From NCBI RefSeq assembly GCF_011075055.1, contig NC_058149.1, positions 573,001-637,000 of the forward strand: a stretch of DNA of 64,000 nt, given 5' to 3'. The DNA comes from Mangifera indica. Taxonomy: Eukaryota; Streptophyta; Magnoliopsida; Sapindales; Anacardiaceae. A model generated the notes under the pieces. That model was not told the origin of the DNA and did no database searches. It saw nothing but the letters and a program-made list of their open reading frames with translations. Of the stretch, positions 45,101-57,118 are shown in pieces; positions within the stretch are counted from its first letter, which is position 1; every line of letters begins with the position of its first letter. Both the position numbers and the translations under genes were made by a program.

Positions 45101-47216
45101 TGATTTGTAGTTAATAATCATCCTTCCTGTTTACAAGATAGTAAATCACAAACTAGATTTATATTTGTTCTCCCCCTTTATCAAAATTCTGAAAGTGAAA
45201 TCTCCTCATGATTCTTGTATCTTCCTGTGGACTAATTTTGAATAATTCAACGCATTTATAAATATGCTGTTTGAAAAAATAATAATAATAAGACCCTGAA
45301 AGTGTTTCAAATCAACTAAGTCATTTTAGAAACCACCTATTTTCTGTTTAGCATTTGCTTCCTTTGGTAGCTTTACAAATGTGCAATAATCTATAGTTAT
45401 TTCAAAAGTCCTAATGGGGGACTATGGGCCAGCCGAGGATGTCAACCAACAGTCCAACAGCATATAACTAGTCATAAGATTCTAAGTGATGACCAACAAT
45501 CTTCTACAACTTCTACATTGTTACACGCATTGTAAGTTATTACATGTCAAAACTAAAAAGATATAACTACCTAGTGATAATTGCAGGAGTGAAGTATAAG
45601 AAAGTACAATTTACCTCTCCCTTTTGTGACTCATCTAATCGATTGTAAAGCCGTATAACATAAACATCCTACAAAAAGATCACAAAAGAAATTTTATAAA
45701 TGATTAGTTAGCTTCTCCAGCTATTTACTCAAAAGAGTAGAATCCAAAGGCTACCCATGGAAAGAATCAACTTTATTAGAATAATGATTTTTTCAAAGAA
45801 AGACTCATAAAATAATTATAATAGGTGAGCTGATAAGAAAATCAATCCAATACTGCATTAATAAAAGTAAATATCACAGATCATTTTTAGAACTTACCAC
45901 ATGATTGACCCTCCGACGCCCTAGCTCCTCCACCATGAGTGAAGGCCCTACTGCTCCCCTCCTAATAGGCTTCTGAAAAGTAAATGGGAGAGGTTACTTT
46001 GCATTTAAACCAAGATAAATCAACATGTAATACACTTTTCTTTTACATGAGTCCAAACTAAAATGGTATATAGCCGTTTTATATAGGAAAAAAACAAAAT
46101 TGCCAAATCCAAAATTACAGTGTCAAGTAAAACCAAACCGCTCCCTGCATGTTTCAGCTTGAAATAACACCATAAATCTTTCTGCAGAATCAAGCTGGAC
46201 TGCCACATGCTCAAGTCTTGAAAAATCCCCGACACTAAAAATCCACAATTCCCAGCTTCTTGCTCAGAGTATCATTCTATATATAATTCTCTTATAATAT
46301 GACCACAACTAACAAATCATAGTATGCGACAAACAAGCTAGACTTAGGATTCAAATTTCCTAATCAAGAGTAGTTATTGTAATTTTTTGAAGGGCATAAG
46401 TCTCTGTTTCCAAACATCCTAGAAGTCTCAATCCTAAATAAAAAATAAATTAAAAAGGGCTGGATTAACAGGAGTAAAACCCCAGAAATTTTACCAGAAT
46501 AACATCTTTGGTAATGGATTACAACCTTCATATTAGCAACAATGAAATATCTGTTATCATTATCAGTTCCGAAGCATCCTAGTAACACTACATAAAATTA
46601 CAGCACTAATAAAAACATAAAAGCATTGAGAATCTGGCATAAGTTGTTTCCCGCCAAATATTCGTTTAGATCTTATCCCTACACGGAAAAAAAATAAGTA
46701 TTCTATTCCATGAAGGTAAAAGTTGAATGTCACTAATACGATGCCAAGGTTACAAATATCGATGCTACAGAACCAACTATAATATCCAACCATTAAGATT
46801 TTGTCTAACTCCACATTGCTATAAAACAAGCAGCAAATAAATCCAGTAATAGAAATGAACAAAACCAAATCTAAAAACTCAAACTTGATCATCAAAAATT
46901 AAAACTTTAGCAAAAAATTGAAATAAAAACATACAATGCCAGGATTTTCATGAGGATCACGTTTATACATCTGAACATATTTGCCGCGGATGAAGAGAAA
47001 CCGGAGGTGGCAATATTCATGCCCAATTGAATTGACGCCCAGATGATAAACCCACCCAAAGTACTCAAACAATTTCGGCTCCTTATCACCACCAACACTT
47101 CCAACGTTGGCTGCTCCACCACCACCAACACTCTTACGACGGCTATGACCGCCGCTGCTGGTGTCGGAGCCGGATCCGTCGCTGCCCACCTTCTTTCCCG
47201 TCGTTGTGTGGTCCAT
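36159..47216 (-). CDS. PH-START-DUF1336 lipid-binding protein, EDR2-like (22 exons, 769 aa)
   Basis: Exons in gene order: 46935-47216, 45898-45972, 45615-45668, 44817-44882, 44506-44564, 43949-44025, 42722-42841, 42099-42133, 41857-41957, 41683-41778, 41226-41290, 40913-40984, 39734-39904, 39231-39439, 39016-39082, 38415-38590, 38155-38256, 37393-37440, 37133-37276, 36936-37031, 36494-36595, 36159-36251. They total 2310 bp and end in TGA. The protein has a Gly/Ser-rich start, a PH domain (about 30-155, FGWVYHLGVNSIGHEYCHLR), a START domain (about 215-425, EAHEWKCVRTVNG), an acidic linker (about 445-495) and DUF1336 (about 535-760, ending PEYILGTVQLNRL). EDR2 relatives bind phosphoinositides and limit pathogen-induced cell death; the closest relative I recall is the shorter-linker Arabidopsis paralogue At5g35180. 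The specific role of this copy is unknown. Confidence 0.93.
40092..40520 (+). mobile_element. TRIM (miniature LTR retrotransposon) in an EDR2-like intron
   Basis: Two 141-bp direct repeats (40092-40232 and 40380-40520) share TATGATCCTAAGTGCAAGGT near the start and CTCCCATCTCAATAGCTA inside. They are separated by only 147 bp. The left repeat starts TG and ends CA and is followed by TTTGGTGTCAGAG, a slightly altered Met-tRNA primer-binding site at 40235. The outer flanks are ATTAC and ATCAC (40087-40091, 40521-40525), a 5-bp duplication with one mismatch. There is no coding sequence. The repeats differ at about 18 of 141 positions, so it is old. It lies between the exons at 39734-39904 and 40913-40984, antisense to the gene. 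Confidence 0.85.
43569..43594. repeat. (TA)n microsatellite
   Basis: An uninterrupted AT/TA run in the EDR2-like intron between the exons at 42722-42841 and 43949-44025. Confidence 0.9.
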
Positions 47217-49519
47217 TTCTTGACCTCTCTCCTTTATCTCTCTCTGTGGGCGTAGGGGGTTTCCTGTTAATCGTTTATTTATTTGCATCTGACAGGAGAG
47301 AGAGGAAGACAAGTAATTTGTCATCCCAGGAAAGACAGGGGTTCCATACTTTGTAAGTTTCGCAGATTTTTACACCCCTAATGTTTTGCATTATATTAAG
47401 AAACCCTAACAAGTTTAAAAATAGCCAAACGTACCTCAAAATTGATGCTAATATTTTATGATTTTAGTGTGCCTTTGGTTGTGTAATGTTTTATTTAAAA
47501 AAAAATTGAAAGATTACCATAAATATATAATATTTATAAAATTAATAAATATAAATTAAAAATTAGTAAATATAATTAATTATTAATTACAATTGAGTTC
47601 AATAAAGATCATCGAAATATTATTTTAGGATTTAAGTAAGGTATAAAAAATGTATAAATAGGTGTAAAAAGGATGCATAAAAAAATTACAAAAATATATC
47701 TATATACCATTATTCTAAAATATTTTTTATGTTACTTATTAATTAAAAATGAAGATATTTTTTTCTTAAAATATTAATAAATAAAAATATAATTATAACA
47801 AAATCAAAATTACATCGATAATTTTTTTAATGTCTAAAATAGAATTGGTAATAAATTACCTCTTATATTATTTGTTATATCACGTTATCAAACATAGTAA
47901 TACGTTATATCCACTTATCTTTTAAATAATTTATTTTTGAGATAATCTTTTGTTTTTTGTAATAAAACATTACTCACTTTACGGGATATTTGGTTGGATT
48001 TTTTTTATTATCTTTATAAACTATTTTTATTGTTACAATATTTACCTTAGTTATTAAAATGTTATTAAGATAATATTATTTATGTTACTATTTTACTTTT
48101 ACTTATAAAAGTTTTTGGATAAAAATGTCTTATATTTTCAATTAAAATAATATGCAATATGGAAAATGTTTTTATAACCATTAATTTTTCATATAATAAA
48201 TAAAATAATATATTATTATTCTTTTATTATTTTTACATAAATATAATAATTATTAATTTTAATAATTTTTTAATAAAATATTATCTTTATGGTAATAAAA
48301 TATTGCTTATACCAACCATTCCCTTAGCATAAATTAATTACTAAAACTATAAGATTTTATAAATTAATAATGTGTTTGCATAAATTGGGATGTTAAATAA
48401 TTATTGTCTTTAGGGGGCGTTTGGTTTGGATAATATTTTATTACCAAAATAGAAATATTACCTTAAAGATAGATTACTTAGAAGATTACTGGGTATAAAT
48501 GATTACTATGTTTGATAAAATTTGGTAGGTATAAATAATTATTGTGTTTGGTTAAAGGTAATAAAAAATTACTAGTAAATTATTTTACTTAAATGCCCTT
48601 AAATATAATTATTTTTAAATATTTTTTATATTATTTGTCATATTAATTAAAAATAAATTTATTTTTATCTCAAAAAATTAATAAATAATAATATAATTAT
48701 AATAAACTCAAGATTACCTCAGTAATCTTTAAATACCTAAGGTGAAGATGATAATCAGATTATCACCTATATTACCTGTCACATCAGCATTTGTAATAAA
48801 AGATTACTGTAATCTTTTATTATTGATAAACCAAACAAGAGAATAAAAGATAAATTACCAAGGTAATGTTAAAAGACGTTAACCAAACGCCCATACTAAT
48901 AATTGAACAATGATATATTATTTTACTTAAATATAATTAATATATCAACTAAATTTATTAAATAAGGTAAATTTGTGACATGACTAAGATTAAGTTGGTA
49001 ATCTTGTAATACCTAAAGGGATAGATAACCAGATAATTTTTTACATTACCATTCATGTGGACTTAATAATAAAATATTATTATAATTTGTAATATTTCGT
49101 TATTAACAAACCAAATAAGATAATATAATTTATAAAAAATAAATTATCATTATTTTTTATTCTTCCAAACCAAACGCAACAATTATTTATAAAATATACA
49201 TATCAACAACCGCTACAGTTTAATAATGTAATAATCCTATACATACAAAGTGTATATATATATCTATTAACATACAAAGTGATATGACATGACAAAAATA
49301 GGAGTTGATTTAAATTGAGTTTGAATAAGGGCCAACTCAAAGCCATAATAGTGGGTTTAAGATTGAGTTTGGATTACTCAATTGACAATTAACTCGCCAA
49401 AAAAGTCATCTAACAAAAAAAAATTGTCAAAGAAAAAAAAAGTTGTTAGAGAATATGAAATTATCGATGACTTTATTTAGTCGAGTTGGCTCAACACAAT
49501 CTCTAGATGAGGCTATCCC
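47217..49519. repeat. EDR2-like leader, then a cluster of GTTTGG-ended MITE-like repeats
   Basis: The first 100-150 bp are the CT-rich leader and promoter of the EDR2-like gene. From about 47469 on, several units have inverted TTTGGTT ends and share AT-rich words such as TAATAAAATATTA. The clearest runs from GGGGGCGTTTGGTTTGG at 48413 to CCAAACGCCC at about 48892. Another right end, CCAAACCAAACGC, lies at about 49172. A more decayed pair is about 47982-48327. No convincing target duplications were found, so superfamily and exact ends are open. There is no gene. Confidence 0.6.
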
Positions 49520-50076
49520 TAGGGGTGGATTCAGGTTGGACTGAGCCCGAACATCTCTTGACTCGAGTTCGGTTCAAATAGAAAATGTTTCGGCTCGAGT
49601 TTGTTGAGCTAAAATTAAATCGGCTCAAGTTCTACTAGGATGAAAAATGGCTCAGTTTCGTTTGATTAGAGTTTGGCTTGATTTTGTAGCTCGAATAAAT
49701 GGTTTAAATTTATAGCTTAGTTCAGTTTGAATTAATAGTTTGAAATTATAACTCGATTTGTGGTTTGAGTTTGTGGTTCATTAACAAAATGATATCATTT
49801 TATTTAAATAATATTCAAAAGTTTTTATTCGAGCCGAACCAAGCCAACAAATTCAAACTACTTAATTAGAGCTGATTCGAGCCACAAATTTGAACGGTTA
49901 ATTCGAGTTTTGAATTTGAGTTAGATTTGGGTCAAATCAAATCGAACACCATTTAACTCGAATTCGATTTGAATTAAAAAATAAGATAAATATTTTAATT
50001 CAAGTTTAATTCAAATTTGAATCGAATTAAATCAAGCGAAATCAACTTTTGCAGGCTTAGAACATATCCAGGCCTC
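49520..50076. mobile_element. hAT-type MITE rich in CTCGAG words
   Basis: 557 bp, starts TAGGGGTGGATTCAGG and ends with the inverted ATCCAGGCCTC. It is flanked by GCTATCCC / GCTATCTC (49512-49519 and 50077-50084, one mismatch). The interior alternates TTGAATTCGAGTT and CTCGAATT-type words and is internally self-complementary in places. It is non-coding. It shares its start with the elements at 17208 and 59652. Confidence 0.7.
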
Positions 50077-52594
50077 GCTATCTCTGTTCAAACTCAAATC
50101 ATTTGACTTGACTCATAATCCAAACTTGAATTGGCTTAGATCGCATCTAGCCTTAGATATTTTCAAATGAATTGTTATAAAATATATAATAAATGAAGTT
50201 AGTCATCATAAATGTAAGATATTAACCCACACCTCTCTCGAAAATAAAAAATAGAAAGAAATAATTAATTTCCATGATACACTGAGTAATTAAGTTCTAG
50301 GTACTGTTTTTAAAATTAGACTAGTTAGTCAGATCAAGAATTAATGACAACTTTAATTCGGATTATGACTAAAATCTGTTTTAACCATCTGATCAAAGTA
50401 AACTAAGATTGAATAAGGTAAATTGTGTTAAACCGTAATTTAACTGTAGAGTCAAATTGATTTGACCATCATATAGTTGATAGTCTGACTAAGATCTGAT
50501 TTAAATATTTAATTATATCATATTGATGTCTATGATTCGCTTGCTTGGTCAAATTGATTGACCCATAGATCAATTGGACTTTTGATTGGGTCTGAGGACT
50601 AATACATTTCTCAAAACATTGGTTTTGGGGATGTTTTAGTTTCTAAATTTTGAGGAAATTGATCATAGTAAACAATTTGGGGTTGGTGGTGATAGTTTTC
50701 GTTTTTTTGTTAGGTACCCACCTCTCCCACTTAAATTTTTTTCTTAAAAAGGTCAACTGCCGTAGGTTCAACTATAACAACACCCGAAACTATATGTTAA
50801 ATTAAAGAAGTTCTTCGCCTCTTCTAGAAATAACCAATGTTTTACCTGGCTCAGGTGTTAACCTAGCTAGATAGTTAGACCTATGGGTTAAATAATCAAA
50901 CAGATTGATAACGTCAACATGATATAATTAAAATTTTAAATCAAATTTATTAAATATATGTATTTGATAACATTGAACCATGGTGTATATGCCTAAATAA
51001 TGTGTTTAGAAACATCTATTCATCCTTAATATCAATTTGTTTTGGTGCCCGCATGATAGTCGAATCAATCTAATATGATGTGATTTTATTCAGTTTAACT
51101 TTGAATCAATTTAGTTTGATAGTTAAAATGAGTTATAGCCTTGACTTGAAACAATGATTCGTGTGATTTAATCTCAAATCCGTCTAATCTAATTGATTAA
51201 AACAAGTTTTAATCTTAACTAAAACTATATAAACCACTAATCCTCGATTGATCTAAGCCGAGTTTTAGATCACGAGAAATAACACAAAGTCTTCAATGGA
51301 AAATTAGTCATTAATTTTTGGATATTAAAATTTTAAAATAAATAATAAAAGAGTAAAAGATTAAATAATAAACATGCAGGATAACGGAGTCAATGAAAGA
51401 ATAATGAAATTTAAAAGGTTAATATAAAATTTTATGAGTTATTTTGAAATTTTATATATATAAAACAATTTTTTTTTTAATGTGTAACTCCATTTGAGAT
51501 TGCTACCGAGCTTAGTTTATATTCATTTCACGTAGTAGTGTCTAGTTTGGGGTAATATTTGATTAATTTGATAAGTTATTTTTTATTACTAATATTATTT
51601 TATATGATTTATTTGGTAATAAAATTTCAAAAATTTACTATTAAAAAAGTGACATGACAAACAATATATCAATACTTAGATATTAATATAAGATAATTTT
51701 ATTTTTGTTATAATTTTATTTTTATTTATTAAATTTTTAAAAGAAAAAAATACCTTTATTTCAATTAAATTAACAAATAATATAGAGAATATTTTAGAAA
51801 AATATATTAGCAATGATGAGCCAACTTGAAAAAAAATAATTTAATCAATTAATTTCATAATTTGACAATATAAAAAAATTCTAATATATTACTATCATGA
51901 AAAATATTTTAGAAAAAACAAAAAAACAAAAATTTTAATGTATGATATATTAGTTTAACCAAACATAATATAAATATATACATAACAATATTTTAAGGGT
52001 ATTTAAATAAAATAATATTTTGATATTATTTTATTATTGCCAACTAAATATTATAATTATTTTTATATATCAGTTTTACTAAATATAGTTATTATTTGCA
52101 TCTAGTAAATTTTCAAAAATATATATATTTATGGTAATTTCTTTTTATAATGAAAAATTACTCAAACCAAACTTATCCTAATTATTTATAGAAGATGATT
52201 TATATTGATATTAATATTTTGACATTCTATTTTAATAAATTGAAAATTAATAGTTAAAAGTAACTACTTATTCCCCAATCAAGGTAGAATTTGATTTAGA
52301 CCATGTGTGAACATGGTTCAATTTACGATCGATTCAAGATGGAAGAGTTGAGGATCAAATTCAATTAGAAAATAATTTTATTTTGTATTTGACATGAACT
52401 AGTTCAAACATAAATATTTGAATTGATTCAAACGTAACTCGTTTTTTATAAAGTAGTCCAATCATTGACTTAAAACTCAACTTGTTTGATTCTAATTAAA
52501 ATTCGAGCTTCAACAGTTTATATCAAACCCTAAACCTTCATTTTGTTGATTTGATTTCCAAAAGTCTAGTTTCTATCAAAATTTTAACTTAATC
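50077..52594. other. Gene-free AT-rich DNA
   Basis: No coding region is supported. At about 51540-52185 a decayed repeat has TAGTTTGGGG at the left and CAAACCAAACTTATCC at the right, like the cluster at 47.4-49.2 kb. Stretches at 50290-50600 and 50830-51270 contain TTGACC/GGTCAA-rich repeat sequence of uncertain origin. Confidence 0.45.
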
Positions 52595-54036
52595 ACAAAA
52601 GCACACCTGTGATAGTTTAAAAACTTAAATACCCAATTATGAGTTAATTGTTATTAAAATTTTCGGTTAAAGATAAGAGCAAAATCATTATTTTACTACT
52701 AAACTCTAAAAACCTAAAAATTTATATAATTCTCCCATCCCCTAAGTTTTAAAAACTAATACTTCACCCTTGTTCTCAAAGTTTGAAAAGTTAACATTTT
52801 ACCCCTAAGGTTCGTCTTCCTTCTCTGACAATCGCCATTCTGACCAACGGTTAGTGCTTTCCACCCATTTTCCATATCCAACCACGAAGGACAACCACCT
52901 ACCACCACTGAGGATGATTTATTAAAATCTGGAAGTGAATTGAACTATAATTTATTAATCAACTACATAAATGTCATTATTTTAATCAAAATTCATTAAG
53001 CAAGAACCTGAATAACTACATAAATAGCTCATCAAATAATAGAACCTGAGCATTTGAAAGACAAATTAGATCACCTAAGTATCAAGAAACATTATATCAT
53101 AATAGAAATACAATTTTAATACATGTACACCATAGATCTACAATAAGCAAGGTATAGTAAGCACATACAGTTGCAAAACAAGAGAGTAGCTCAACAAAGA
53201 TGTATAAACTAACAAAAGACAAGTAAACGATTGTTTCTTTGTGTGTGAACTGAAGGTTGCTCAAACGCCGAACGTGAAGATGCAAAAAGAAGGAGAAAAG
53301 AATCTACAAGAAGAGAAAAACCCAAAAGACTAAAAAAGAAGTTGAACTGAAATGTTGAAGGTTTAAAATAACGTGTGTCGCAATATGCGTGAATTGAAGG
53401 TTGAAGAGTGAAGACTAAAATGCTTTGAAGGCAAAGGGAAAGAAATATTTTCCCTAGTTTATTTAAACTTTTAAGTGAAACGGTGACGTTTCACTTAAAA
53501 CTTTAAATGACACATGTAGCTTGAGAGCAGCACAAGTTATTTGGCTACTCAGCCCTAGCTTAGGCTCAAGTTCGTTTATCTTGCCATTTAAAGCTTGGTC
53601 TTGTGTTAGGGCTCGTTTAAGTTCAGCTCATTTCAGATTCATTAAGCCTAACTTAAGCTCGAGTAAGCTCGATTCGAATTCAAATCTACTTTCAAACAAC
53701 AAAGGATAATATTTTGTTGTCTTTCATGGTGTTAGGTGGTTGTCCTTTGTTGTTTTTTATGGTCAACTTTGAAAGATGGATGGAAAGTGCTAACTATCTG
53801 TTAAAATGGTGGTCGTCAGAAAAGAAAAACAAACTATAAGGGTAAGATATTAACTTTTTAAACTTTAAAAATAAAATGAAGTGTTAATTTTTAAAATTTA
53901 AAGAAAAAGTAATATAAATTTTTAATATTTAATAAAAAATAATAATTTTATTCTTATTTCTAACTAAAAATTTAATTATAATTAATTTATGGGTTGGTAT
54001 TTGAGAGTTTGAATTATTGTACATATGCTTTTAGGT
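52595..54036. mobile_element. Long-TIR element, about 1.4 kb, related to the foldback at 30032
   Basis: The left side (about 52595-52925) and the right side (about 53700-54036) are imperfect inverted repeats of about 300 bp. Shared landmarks include ACAACCACCTA, TTAGTGCTTTCCA versus its complement, and AAGTTTGAAAAGTTAACAT. The TIR resembles that of the element at 30032-30645 over its outer 150 bp, suggesting one superfamily (probably MULE). The interior has no transposase and contains a diverged CTCAAG-rich repeat at 53520-53690. Ends are approximate and no clean target duplication was seen. Confidence 0.65.
53461..53508. repeat. Near-perfect short hairpin
   Basis: Two 22-nt arms (53461-53482 and 53487-53508) are complementary with one mismatch, around a 4-nt loop GTGA. 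The core is AAGTGAAACG / CGTTTCACTT. It sits in the middle of the 1.4-kb long-TIR element. Confidence 0.85.
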
Positions 54037-57000
54037 TTGATAAAATTTGGGTGGAACATAGTCCTTTGCCTAGTTTTATAACTTGTGTGGGTTGTGTGTT
54101 GGTCCATAAATATAGCGCATGTTTTGATAAGATCATGGCCGTACACGTCCCAGAAAAAAGCGAAGCGTCAAGTCAATGGACTTTTGATGGAACAAACTTC
54201 AATAGGTCACAAAGTTGGAGTTTGGGGACCGACTATTGTTCTGTCTTGTTCTAATTAGTCGGCAAAACACCTAGTTGTCGACATGGTCTCACCGTCCATT
54301 ATATGATTAAGCATTATAATATTTTTAATTTAAAATTTTTTTAATTATAAAATAATATAACTTCGTTGATATTTAAATTATCATTTATTATAAATATATA
54401 AAATTTTATTAATATTATTTTATATCATGATTTAAATTAAGATCAGACATTTAATGATTAATGACATTACTTTTTATTTTTCATTTTTTGATAATTTTTT
54501 AATATTATTATATACCGATTTAATTTAAAATAAAATAATATTAAATTATATAATAATATATCATCTGAATATTTAAATATATATTTAAAATTGAGTGTAT
54601 ATAATATTATTAGCAAATAATAGGAACCTTTTTGTGAGAATAATTCTCTTGCATGGAAAGAAATTGGAATTTTTCGGTCTTCTAAGTTGGTAAAAAAGTA
54701 GAAAGAGACATGAACGTGCTGTCCAGAGTCCTGAGCATGCAAGGTCACATTCATGAGCGCATGACTTTGATGCTTTAGCTTTGGAACAAATCCCCCACTC
54801 CAAATTGACATTGACAGCTTTTATGTGCCCTATGGCCATACTCGTAGCCCATTTGCTTCAACTTTTTCTCCAATATTTCATTATTTTGTTCTGGTCTTAT
54901 TACAAACAATGCCATAATCATTGGACCGGACCTTGGCTTGATCAAAGACATAGTTTGGGTCTTTCCCAGATAGAGGTGTTTAAAATTGATTATCCAAACT
55001 GGTTTAATATTATTTTGAACTGAACAAATTTTTTAATTTAAAAAAAATCATAAATTAAAATCAAACTGATTTAAAGATTAATCAATTTTAAATTAAATTA
55101 AAAATACTGTTTAACTAAACCAAATTGTCAATTAACGGATTTTCAACTAAATTTTTGAGGGTCACCCAACTTTGTTATTTTGTCGTCAATTTTTTTTTTT
55201 TGAAAATTAGTTTGATTCAATTAACCGATTTTCAAAAATTAAAAAATTGATAACCGGATCAAAAAGTCAATTTTGTAATATTCTTGAAACAAATATGCGA
55301 ATTGGTTTTTCATGTACCCTAATTTTTGGTTCAACTTTTAGTTTAGATTTTAACTCAATAATTTTGAATACTCTTATTTTCCTATCAGATTGAATAGATC
55401 AACGATCATAAAAGAAAAACAACACTCTTTATATAAATAGATTTTCATAATATTTAATAAATAAAATTAGTGGCGCAATGGTTCTACCATTGTATTAGCA
55501 AATGTTGGTATTCAAGTTCAAGTCCTAACTTTGCAAAAATTTCGCAACAATATGACTGTAAAACAATTAGAGTTGAACAACAATCTAACACAGATAATCT
55601 AGTTGAACTATAGTTCAAAGTGTGATCAAATGGCTAAACCCATTAGATTGCTCAACCAGAACGGGTTGGCCTAAAGGTCTCGATCGAATTGATTGATCTA
55701 GTTTTCATTTTGCAACAATATGATTGTGAAACAACAAACCAACATAATTAATCTAATTGAACTACGAGTGATCAAATGGCTAAAGCCATTAGACTGCTCA
55801 ACCAGAATGGGTTGGCCTAAAGGTAATGATTGAACCGGTCCAATTGGTTGATCTAGTTTTCATAACTATGATTGCAAATAGAGTGTTAGATGTTATCAAG
55901 TGTGACAATTAGTTACCTTCCTGTTGACAAACAAAATTTCGCATAAATTACACATGAATAAACAATGCTATATGTACCCGTATTTGAATATACATATTAG
56001 TACACACATTATTTGTTATCCTGTGATTGTATATTATTTTATTCTTAATTCAAAATCTTCAATCACTTGTTAACACATATTAAGTGTATACTTATAATAG
56101 ATACGCATAGTTTTATTGCATATAAAGCTCACTTCATAGACATGGCTGTAACAAGCACTTCCCTTACCAATAACTTTTTTTTCTAGGCACAGTTATAACT
56201 TAAATGAAAGATTTCATTTCCTTCATAAAACATTTGACAAGAATAAAAATTTCTTTTTCTGGGCAAATAAATTACTAAGCATCCAAAACTTCATTTTCTG
56301 ATAAAGCATTCATCAAGAATCATCTTAGGGTAGCAAGATTCGTACTAGTTATCAGGGACACCATATCCCTCATATGCACCATAATATGCAAAAGACTATA
56401 ACTCCCGATACACCATTTGGTCAACAATAGAATTCATACAAAAGACTGACCCAATAATACATACAAAGAGATACGCTAACAACACAATTATTTCTGTTCA
56501 TAGGTTTCAACTGAGCACGCCAAGTGAAAGATTACGTTAAGGTTCAATGAAATGTCACAAACACAAACAATTCAATAGAGAGATGAAATATTCAGCCAGG
56601 AATACTCATGTTACCGGCCTAGTAACATAAACATGCCAGTTTTCATCATTATATTGTAATCAAGGGGACCATGGTCAAGCCCTTTCACCATAATCTGAGG
56701 GTGAAAATTGGGCTGGTATATTCCCTGGCCAGTGTCATATGCTGACTCTATTAAGCATTACATCTCTAATTTCACAATCATAATTCATTGGTTATACAAC
56801 TTCTTATGATGTGCCTATCACCATATTTTGATTCTACCAAGTTCTCAAATTTCTTTCCATTATTAGGAAAATTTTTCCTTTCATTCTCAAAGGTAGAATG
56901 AAGTGATTCCATAACATGAAAGTCCCAGAAAAGAGTTGCTCTTAGGTCTTTTCATTTAGGAGCCAAAAACAAGCAAATAGGTCTAGAAGAACTTAACTTA

Positions 57001-57118
57001 AAGTTCACACTAGATTAATGGTGGGCACCAGGATTATGATTCAGTAGTTTAATTACTGTTAACTGACAAAAAAAGACGATCTCAACCTTACTAGAAAAAG
57101 GATGAACACATTTTATCA
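54037..57118. other. Gene-free region with a SINE-like head and a direct duplication
   Basis: No gene is supported. Stretches at 54090-54300 and 54620-54990 are less AT-rich than their surroundings but have no consistent reading frame. A SINE-like head and a duplicated block at 55471-55863 are listed separately. The right end includes the 3' UTR of the ribosomal protein gene. Confidence 0.5.
55471..55863 (+). repeat. tRNA-derived SINE-like head followed by a 168-bp imperfect direct duplication
   Basis: TGGCGCAATGG (55471-55481) fits the Pol III A box TRGYNNARNGG exactly. AGTTCAAGTCC (55515-55525) fits the B box with one change, at normal spacing. From 55544 a block starting GCAACAATATGA recurs at 55712. 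Both copies contain GATCAAATGGCTAAA and GGGTTGGCCTAAAGGT and end GATCTAGTTTTCAT. This looks like a SINE whose body was duplicated, or a SINE beside a tandem duplication. Confidence 0.5.

Noticed and set aside
54090..54990. Possible small genes in the less AT-rich blocks
   Set aside because: Frames are short, lack recognisable protein features, and no splice arrangement gave a convincing product.
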